Below, in pieces: positions 58,136 through 64,000 of a stretch of DNA of 64,000 bases (positions are counted from its first letter, which is position 1; each line of letters opens with the position of its first letter). The DNA is from Burkholderia gladioli (GTDB taxonomy: Bacteria > Pseudomonadota > Gammaproteobacteria > Burkholderiales > Burkholderiaceae). The notes below the pieces were generated by a model. It was given only the letters and a program-made list of their open reading frames with translations, was not told where the DNA came from and ran no database searches. The translations under genes were made by a program, and so were the position numbers. The DNA is taken from assembly GCF_000959725.1 (NCBI RefSeq), contig NZ_CP009322.1, positions 1 through 64,000 of the forward strand, read 5' to 3'.

Positions 58136-59560
58136 ATGACCGACTCCAACGTGGATCGTCGCCCGACGACAGGTTTCCTCCCGTATCTCGTGGCCGCCAC
58201 GTTCTTCATGGAGTATCTCGACACGACCGTCATCGCCACCGCCTTGCCGCAGATGGCCAGGTCGTTCGGCGTCGGCCCGAATGCGCTCAGTCTCGGCATG
58301 ACCGCCTACATGCTGGCGCTCGCCGTGTTCATTCCGATCAGCGGCTGGATCGCCGATCGTTTCGGCTCGCGCACCGTGTTCGGCTCCGCCATCGCCGTGT
58401 TCACCATTGCATCCGTGCTGTGCGGCATGTCCGACGGCGTCGGCACCTTCACGGCCGCGCGTCTGCTGCAGGGCATCGGAGGCGCGATGATGGTGCCGGT
58501 CGGCCGCATGATCGTGGTACGCAGCACCGACAAGGCCCAGCTGATGCGCGCCATCGCGACCATCACCTGGCCGGGCATCGTCGCTCCCGTGGTCGGGCCG
58601 CCCGTCGGCGGCTTCATCACCACCTACGCATCCTGGCGCTGGATCTTCCTGCTCAACGTGCCGCTCGGCATCGCCGCGCTCGCCTGCGTGCTGCTGCTGG
58701 TGAGGAACGAACGCGCCGAGGAGGCACGTCCGCTCGACTGGCTCGGCTTCATCCTGTCGGGCGCGACACTGACCTGCGTGCTGTGCGGCACCGAAGCGCT
58801 CGGCCAGCAGGATGCGCACTTCATGGAAGCGCTGGGCCTGATCATGGCCGCCGTCGTGTTCGGTGCGCTCGCCTGGTGGCACGCGCAGCGCACGCCGCAT
58901 CCCTTGCTCGATTTCAGCACGCTGAAGGTGCCGACCTTTTCCGTGACCATCTTCACCGGCTCGATCACGCGGATCGCGATCAACGCGGTGCCCTACCTGC
59001 AGCCGCTGCTGTTCCAGGTCGGCTTCGGCATGTCGCCATTCCAGTCCGGCCTGCTGCTGCTGGCCAGCGCGACCGGCAATCTCGGCATGAAGGCGCTGAC
59101 CTCGTGGATTCTCGACCGCTTCGGCTTCCGCCGCGTCGCGCTGGTCGACGTCACGATCGCCGGCTTCGCGACCATCGCCTGCGGCTGGCTCACGGCCTCC
59201 ACGCCGCTGGTGATCACGCTGTTCGTGGTGTTCGTCTACGGCCTGTCGCGCTCGATGCAGTTCTCGACGCTGGCCACCCTGGCCTTCGCCGACGTCCCGC
59301 CGAAGCAGACCAGCGCCGCCAGCACGCTGTCGAGCGCCGCGCAGCAGATGACGATCGGCATGGGCATCGCTTTCGGCGCGATGTCGCTGCGCCTCGCCTC
59401 GCTGATGCGCGGCGACGAAACCGGCACGCACTACGTGATGGCCGATTTCCGCTGGGCCTTCCTGGCCGCCGGCGTGCTCGCGCTGCTGACGCTGCCCGGT
59501 TACGCGCGTCTCGCCGCCAACGCCGGCGATCGCCTGCGCGCGAGTGTGTCGAAGAGCTGA
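58136..59560 (+). CDS. DHA2-family MFS multidrug efflux transporter
   Basis: 474 aa from MTDSNVD; an ATG 75 bp upstream keeps the frame but adds only basic residues. About 14 TM segments. Motifs MEYLDTTVIATALPQMARSFG (TM1), GWIADRFGSRTVFG (motif A) and GGAMMVPVGRMIVVRS, then motif C-like WPGIVAPVVGPPVGGFI. This is the EmrB/QacA drug:H+ antiporter group. No TetR or MFP gene is beside it, so the substrate is not suggested by context. Confidence 0.88.
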   Translation: MTDSNVDRRPTTGFLPYLVAATFFMEYLDTTVIATALPQMARSFGVGPNALSLGMTAYMLALAVFIPISGWIADRFGSRTVFGSAIAVFTIASVLCGMSDGVGTFTAARLLQGIGGAMMVPVGRMIVVRSTDKAQLMRAIATITWPGIVAPVVGPPVGGFITTYASWRWIFLLNVPLGIAALACVLLLVRNERAEEARPLDWLGFILSGATLTCVLCGTEALGQQDAHFMEALGLIMAAVVFGALAWWHAQRTPHPLLDFSTLKVPTFSVTIFTGSITRIAINAVPYLQPLLFQVGFGMSPFQSGLLLLASATGNLGMKALTSWILDRFGFRRVALVDVTIAGFATIACGWLTASTPLVITLFVVFVYGLSRSMQFSTLATLAFADVPPKQTSAASTLSSAAQQMTIGMGIAFGAMSLRLASLMRGDETGTHYVMADFRWAFLAAGVLALLTLPGYARLAANAGDRLRASVSKS

Positions 59561-59567
59561 ACCCGGC

Positions 59568-60344
59568 TCACTCGGCGTCGTGGAAGATCAGGCCCAGCGT
59601 ATGCCGATGTCCGCTGCGCAGCCGGCTCACGCCATGCCGCAGATTCACACGATAGACGCCGCGCACGCCTTGCTGCGGCCGTCCATGCACGGCGAAGATC
59701 GCCGCATCGCCGCGCGCGAGCGGCACCACCTCCACGCGTGACTGCATGCGCGGCCGCTGCTCGGTCAGCACGAATTCGCCGCCGGTGAAATCCTCGCCCG
59801 GCTGGGACAGCAGGACGGCGACCTGCAGCGGAAACACGTGCTCGCCATACAGGTCCTGGTGCAGGCAGTTGTAGTCGCCATCCCCGTAGCGCAGGATCAA
59901 CGGCGTGGGCCTCGACTGACCGGCCGCATGACAGCGCGCGAGAAAGGCCTCGTGCTCGGCCGGGAAGCGCGACTCGATGCCGAGCGCGCGATGCCAGTCG
60001 TTGGCGATCGGCGCGAGCGGCGCATACATCTCGCGACGCAAGCGAGCCAGCCCATCCGGCAGCGGATAGGCGAAGTAGCGATACTCGCCGCGACCGAAGC
60101 CATGACGAGCCATCACCACCCGGCTTCGATAACGCGCCTCGTCGTCATAAGCGGCGATCAGCGCATCGCAGGCGCGTCGATCCAGCAGGCCTTTCACGAC
60201 CGCCACGCCATGCGCGTTCAGCGCGTCGCGAATCGCGGCCCAATCGAGCGAGGCCGGCGCGAGTGCGCCGGCCAGCACCGGATCGGCCCAATCGAGCGGG
60301 GAGGGAAGCGACACCGCGCGGCGTCGCTCGGGGCAGGCAGTCAT
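59568..60344 (-). CDS. 2OG-Fe(II) oxygenase family protein
   Basis: 258 aa. GGAG seven bases before the ATG at 60344 favours this start over 60359. Iron ligands His162 and Asp164 (CLHQDLYGEHVFPLQ) and a distal His in SGHRHTLGLIF form the facial triad; the jelly-roll strands VAVLLSQPGEDFTGGEFVLTEQ and DAAIFAVHGRP fit the prolyl-4-hydroxylase-like branch. Substrate unknown; it is convergent with the DHA2 pump and not obviously linked to the phosphonate genes. Confidence 0.85.
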   Translation of the reverse strand: MTACPERRRAVSLPSPLDWADPVLAGALAPASLDWAAIRDALNAHGVAVVKGLLDRRACDALIAAYDDEARYRSRVVMARHGFGRGEYRYFAYPLPDGLARLRREMYAPLAPIANDWHRALGIESRFPAEHEAFLARCHAAGQSRPTPLILRYGDGDYNCLHQDLYGEHVFPLQVAVLLSQPGEDFTGGEFVLTEQRPRMQSRVEVVPLARGDAAIFAVHGRPQQGVRGVYRVNLRHGVSRLRSGHRHTLGLIFHDAE

Positions 60345-60461
60345 GATGGCGCTCCGCATCCATACGTCAGGGCGACCATCCTATCGACCGGCGGGGCGCG
60401 ACGCGCCCCGATTCTTGCGCTGTATTTCCGCGCCGTCATGCACGGCGCCCGGCGTGCCGGA

Positions 60462-62042
60462 TCAGAACAGCGAGTGGAACACCCAATACAGCAGGCCGGC
60501 CAGCGCGATCGAGGCCGGCAGCGTCAGCACCCAGGCCATGATCAGGCTGCGCACGGTCGACCATTGCAGGCCCGAGCCGTTCGCCGCCATGGTGCCCGCC
60601 ACGCCCGAGGACAGCACGTGGGTGGTCGACACCGGCAGCCCGTACATGTCGGCGGCGCCGATCGTGATCATCGCGACCGCCTCGGCCGAGGCGCCCTGGC
60701 CATAGGTCAGGTGCTGCTTGCCGATCTTCTCGCCGACCGTCACCACGATGCGCTTCCAGCCCACCATGGTGCCCAGGCCGAGCGCCAGCGCGACGGCCAC
60801 CTTGACCCAGGTCGGGATGAACTTGGTGGCGTGATCGAGCTGCTGGCGATAGTTGTCGATCGCGGCGTGATCGTCGGCGGAGAAGGCCGGCTGCTTGGCC
60901 TTCTCCATCAGGCGGATCGCTTCCGACACCAGGTACATGGTGTTGCGCAGGTTGTCGACATCGCCTTGCGGCACGCTCGCGATCGAGCCCGTCGAGCCGA
61001 CCGCGGCCGCCAGCGAGTTCGACAGTTGCTGCACGGCCGGCAGCGTTTCCGGCTTCAGCTCGCGCGTCTGCACATAGGTCTCGACCGCCTGGCGCGAGTT
61101 GGCCGGCGCCGCGATGCCGTTGGTGTACTTGCCGAAGGAGGCCGCGGCCTGGTGCGCGACGGCGATGAAGGTCTGCGACTCGGCCGGCGTGACGGCCTTG
61201 TTCAGCGCATAGGCGGTCGGCACGGTGCCGATCAGGATCAGCATGATCAGGCCCATGCCCTTCTGGCCGTCGTTCGAGCCGTGCGCGAAGGACACGCCGG
61301 TGCAGGTCAGGATCAGCAGGCAGCGGATCCAGAACGGCGGCGCCTGGTCCTTGGGCGGCTCCTTGTAGAGCGCGGGCACCTTCAGCACGGCCTTGAGGAT
61401 CAGCAGCAGCAGGCCGGCGAACAGGAAGCCGACGATCGGCGAGAACAGCAGCGACTTGCCGACGCCGAGCGCCTGGCTCCAGTCCACGCCGCTGGTGCCC
61501 GAGGCGCCGTGCATCAGCTGGTTCATCAGGCCCACGCCGATAATCGAGCCGATCAGCGTGTGCGAGCTCGAGGAGGGCAGGCCGAAGTACCAGGTGGCGA
61601 GGTTCCAGACGATGGCCGCGATCAGCAGCGCGAACACCATCGCGAAGCCGGCGCCGCTGCCGACCTGCAGGATCAGCTCGACCGGCAGCAGTTGCAGGAT
61701 GCCAAACGCGACCGCGCCGCTGGAGAGCAGCACCCCGGCGAAATTCCACAGCCCCGACCAGACCACGGCGACGTTCGGGGTCAGCGAATGCGTGTAGATC
61801 ACGGTGGCGACCGCGTTGGCCGTGTCGTGGAAGCCGTTGACGAACTCGAAACCGAGCGCGATCAGCAGCGCCGTGCCGAGCAGCAGGTAGGGGAAGATCG
61901 AGTGTTCGCCGACCGGGGCGAGATCGGCGAGCAGGTGGCTGAGCACGTAGGCGCCACCGGCGACGAGCACGACGAAGAAGATCACCAGACCGAGATGCCG
62001 CGAGCGGCCGAGGTCGACTGAGGACGACGCAGGTTGATTCAT
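60462..62042 (-). CDS. pitA: Low-affinity inorganic phosphate transporter, Pit family
   Basis: 526 aa with about ten TM segments. The duplicated Pit signatures are GFEFVNGFHDTANAVATVIYTHSL in the N-half and SFAHGSNDGQKGMGLIMLILIG in the C-half. A cytoplasmic loop of about 150 residues sits between the halves (residues about 290-440). It imports metal-phosphate with protons. Monocistronic here; no phoU-like partner is adjacent. Confidence 0.93.
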   Translation of the reverse strand: MNQPASSSVDLGRSRHLGLVIFFVVLVAGGAYVLSHLLADLAPVGEHSIFPYLLLGTALLIALGFEFVNGFHDTANAVATVIYTHSLTPNVAVVWSGLWNFAGVLLSSGAVAFGILQLLPVELILQVGSGAGFAMVFALLIAAIVWNLATWYFGLPSSSSHTLIGSIIGVGLMNQLMHGASGTSGVDWSQALGVGKSLLFSPIVGFLFAGLLLLILKAVLKVPALYKEPPKDQAPPFWIRCLLILTCTGVSFAHGSNDGQKGMGLIMLILIGTVPTAYALNKAVTPAESQTFIAVAHQAAASFGKYTNGIAAPANSRQAVETYVQTRELKPETLPAVQQLSNSLAAAVGSTGSIASVPQGDVDNLRNTMYLVSEAIRLMEKAKQPAFSADDHAAIDNYRQQLDHATKFIPTWVKVAVALALGLGTMVGWKRIVVTVGEKIGKQHLTYGQGASAEAVAMITIGAADMYGLPVSTTHVLSSGVAGTMAANGSGLQWSTVRSLIMAWVLTLPASIALAGLLYWVFHSLF

Positions 62043-62221
62043 GGCGGGCAGGGGAGGTGGGTTGCGGGGATCGCCCGATCCTAGCGCCGCGACTTAGGCA
62101 GTTTGATGACATTGCAGGAAGCCGCCCGATGTCTTTCGTTCTGCTTTCGAGTGCGGGCGATGATCGCGCCGCGCATACCGCTTGTCGCCGTGCCCCCTGG
62201 TTGCCTCGGGCGGCGTCGGCT

Positions 62222-63109
62222 TCAGCGCGCCGGCCGCGCCGCCGGCGCCCCCGCGAAGCGCCGCGCGCCGGCCACGCAGGCCACCACCACCGCCGTCACC
62301 ACCAGCATCGAGGCCGGCACCGCCTCGTGCAGGAGCCAGGCGGCCAGCAGGAAGCCGAAGAAGGGCTGCAGCAGTTGCAACTGGCCGACGCCGGCGATGC
62401 CGCCGAGCGCCAGCCCGCGATACCAGAACACGAAGCCGATCAGCATGCTGAACAGGGACACATAGGCCAGCCCCCACCAGGCCGGCGCTTCGATCGCGGC
62501 GAACGAGGCCGGGCGCATCGCGATCGCGATCGGCAGCATCAGCGGCAGCGACAGCACCAGCGCCCAGGAGATCACCTGCCAGCCGCCCAGCTTGCGCGAC
62601 AGGCGCGCGCCTTCCGCGTAGCCGAGCCCGCAGACCAGGATCGCCGCCACCATCAGCAGGTCGCCCAGCGGCGAGGCGTCGATGCCGTCGCGCAGCGCGA
62701 ACGCGACCACCGCCGCGCTGCCGATCGACGAAAACACCCAGAAGGCCGCGCGCGGACGTTCGCCGCCGCGCAGCACGCCGAAGATCGCGGTCGCCAGCGG
62801 CAGCAGCCCGACGAACACGATCGCGTGCGCCGAGGTGATGTGCTGCAGCGCCAGCGCGGTCAGCAGCGGAAAGCCGACCACCACGCCGAACGCGACGATC
62901 GCCAGCGGCAGCAGGTCGACGCGCGCCGGCCGCGATTCACGGAAGGCGAGCAGCAGGGCGATCGCCAGCAGGCCGGCGATCGCCGCGCGCGCCACCGTCA
63001 GGAACAGCGGGTCGAAGCCGTGCACGGCGATCCGCGTGGCCGGCAGCGAGCCGCTGAAGATCAGGACACCGAGGAAACCGTTCAGCCAGCCTTGGGTGGA
63101 GTTCTGCAT
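62222..63109 (-). CDS. EamA/DMT-family transporter
   Basis: 295 aa, ten TM helices as two EamA repeats; start at 63109 (MQNSTQGWLNGFLGVLIFSGSLPATRIAV). Signature parts are ARAAIAGLLAIALL and SLFSMLIGFVFWYRGLALGG. Divergent from a MocR-type regulator with a 118-bp shared promoter, the usual arrangement for a MocR target. Likely exports or imports an amino-acid-like metabolite. Confidence 0.87.
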   Translation of the reverse strand: MQNSTQGWLNGFLGVLIFSGSLPATRIAVHGFDPLFLTVARAAIAGLLAIALLLAFRESRPARVDLLPLAIVAFGVVVGFPLLTALALQHITSAHAIVFVGLLPLATAIFGVLRGGERPRAAFWVFSSIGSAAVVAFALRDGIDASPLGDLLMVAAILVCGLGYAEGARLSRKLGGWQVISWALVLSLPLMLPIAIAMRPASFAAIEAPAWWGLAYVSLFSMLIGFVFWYRGLALGGIAGVGQLQLLQPFFGFLLAAWLLHEAVPASMLVVTAVVVACVAGARRFAGAPAARPAR

Positions 63110-63227
63110 GGCGCATCCGTCGAATGAATGGAAGGAGGAGCGTTCCAGCATCCCATGCCGGGGCGTCCAGGTTAAGCTACGGATCAGCACAATCCAGGGA
63201 AACTGTACTGATCGAGGAGCCGGACAG
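63110..63227. promoter_or_regulatory. DMT / MocR divergent promoter with direct repeat
   Basis: TACGGATC (63178-63185) and TACTGATC (63206-63213) form a direct repeat 28 bp apart, as seen at MocR/PdxR targets. Confidence 0.45.
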
Positions 63228-64000
63228 ATGGCGAGCGAAAACGAGGTGAGGGCGGCGGAGCCCGCGGCCACGGGCAGCCGCGTCGCGCGGGTGATGGCCA
63301 CGCTGCGGGCGCGGATCGCCAATCGCAGCCTGATGCCGGGCGCGCGCGTGCCTTCGGTGCGCTCGATGGCGGAGCTGCTCGGCGTATCGAAATCGACCGT
63401 GGTCGAGGCCTATGACCGACTGGTGGCCGAGGGCGCGCTATCGGCCCGGCGCGGCGCCGGTTTCTTCGTGGCCGGCCACGCGCCGCCGTTCGCGCTGGCC
63501 GACGTGGGCCCGAGCCTGGACCGCGAGCTCGACCCGCTGTGGCTGACGCGGCAATCGCTGGAAGCCGGCAGCGACGCGCTGAAGCCCGGAGCGGGCTGGC
63601 TGCCGGCCGCCTGGCTGCCCGACGAGGGCGTGCGCCGCGCGCTGCGGGCCGTGGCGCGCGACGCGCAGGTCGACCTGGCCGACTACGGCGCGCCGCGCGG
63701 GCTGCCGGCGCTGCGCCAGCAACTCGCGCTACGGCTGGCGCAGCACGGCATCGAGGCGGCGGCCGACCAGTTGCTGCTGACCGACGGCGGCACCCACGCG
63801 CTCGACCTGCTGTGCCGCTTCCTGCTCGAACCGGGCGACACCGTGGTGCTCGACGATCCCTGCTACTTCAATTTCCAGGCGCTGCTGCGTGCCCATCGCG
63901 TGCGGCTGGTCAGCGTGCCCTACACCGCCAACGGGCCCGATCCGGAAGCCTTCGCGCGGGTGCTGACCGAGCATCGCCCGCGCCTCTACGTGACCAACTC
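63228..64000 (+). CDS. MocR/PdxR-type regulator, 3' part cut by window edge
   Basis: At least 257 residues, no stop before the right edge. GAGGAG upstream of the ATG. N-terminal GntR HTH (about 20-80: PGARVPSVRSMAELLGVSKSTVVEAYDRLVAEGALSARRGAGFFV) followed by a type-I aminotransferase-like domain (DYGAPRGLPALRQQLALRL, TDGGTHALDLLCRFLLEPGD, DDPCYFNF). The PLP Lys lies beyond the window. Probably regulates the divergent DMT gene and itself. Confidence 0.9.
   Translation, partial: MASENEVRAAEPAATGSRVARVMATLRARIANRSLMPGARVPSVRSMAELLGVSKSTVVEAYDRLVAEGALSARRGAGFFVAGHAPPFALADVGPSLDRELDPLWLTRQSLEAGSDALKPGAGWLPAAWLPDEGVRRALRAVARDAQVDLADYGAPRGLPALRQQLALRLAQHGIEAAADQLLLTDGGTHALDLLCRFLLEPGDTVVLDDPCYFNFQALLRAHRVRLVSVPYTANGPDPEAFARVLTEHRPRLYVTN

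Noticed and set aside
57665..59431. 588-aa minus-strand open frame
   Set aside because: Antisense to the DHA2 transporter gene; no motif and no start signal.
59568..60344. 2OG oxygenase as the missing PhnY* partner of the PhnZ-like protein
   Set aside because: It is 8 kb away beyond the rRNA operon, on the other strand, and looks like the prolyl-hydroxylase branch rather than the PhyH-like PhnY* branch.
59838..62021. 727-aa plus-strand open frame
   Set aside because: Antisense to the 2OG oxygenase and Pit genes; Gln/Arg/His-rich shadow composition.

Overview
The window is high-GC DNA from a Burkholderia-type betaproteobacterium. The evidence is the complete 16S-tRNA-Ile-tRNA-Ala-23S-5S operon at 52.2-57.5 kb, a Burkholderiales-type DUF3717 gene, IrlRS/CopRS-like copper regulation, a Burkholderia-type porin and strong GC bias at third codon positions. 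The mix of plant-derived substrates it can use (aldaric acids, hydroxyproline, quinate/shikimate, phosphonates) would suit a plant-associated or soil Burkholderia such as the gladioli/glumae group; that placement is inference.

Layout. 0-7.7 kb: a copper-resistance locus with copRS on the minus strand, divergent from copABCD; copA carries a nearly perfect 48-bp tandem repeat encoding a Met/His-rich linker. 7.66-10.45 kb: a visibly AT-rich island with two unrecognised genes (a 576-aa protein and a 3-TM 100-aa protein), bracketed by remnants of the copD 3' end. 10.5-12.6 kb: a QseBC/PmrAB-like two-component system. 12.7-29.5 kb: sugar-acid catabolism. A glucarate/galactarate-type permease, alpha-ketoglutarate semialdehyde dehydrogenase, kdgD and garD share one operator motif. 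They are interleaved with a second tRNA-Trp ligase gene and a five-gene operon (aldehyde dehydrogenase, MFS, enolase-superfamily dehydratase, GMC oxidoreductase, porin) preceded by a LysR regulator; the substrate of that operon is not known to me.

29.5-38.7 kb: a DoxX protein, an MHS-type transporter, an orphan LivK-like binding protein and a hydroxyproline operon (epimerase, three-component D-hydroxyproline dehydrogenase, PAS-AraC regulator). 38.9-44.3 kb: quinate/shikimate to protocatechuate (quiC divergent from aroQ, quinate/shikimate dehydrogenase and permease). 44.3-51.6 kb: 2-aminoethylphosphonate use (phnW divergent from ABC importer genes, a phnA-like gene and a PhnZ-like HD gene). 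57.7-64 kb: DUF3717, a DHA2 efflux pump, a 2OG-Fe(II) oxygenase, a Pit phosphate transporter, a DMT exporter and a divergent MocR regulator cut by the window edge.

The observations most worth following up are: the two-gene AT-rich island in the copper locus, which looks like an unknown effector/immunity or cargo pair; a phnA homologue lacking two metal ligands of the alkaline-phosphatase fold beside an intact PhnZ-like oxygenase and without phnX or phnY; the uncharacterised GMC/enolase/aldehyde-dehydrogenase operon beside kdgD; a shared GntR-like operator at four promoters; and PmrA/QseB-type direct repeats at three places, one of them in front of the window's own regulator. All statements rest on reading the sequence; no search was run.
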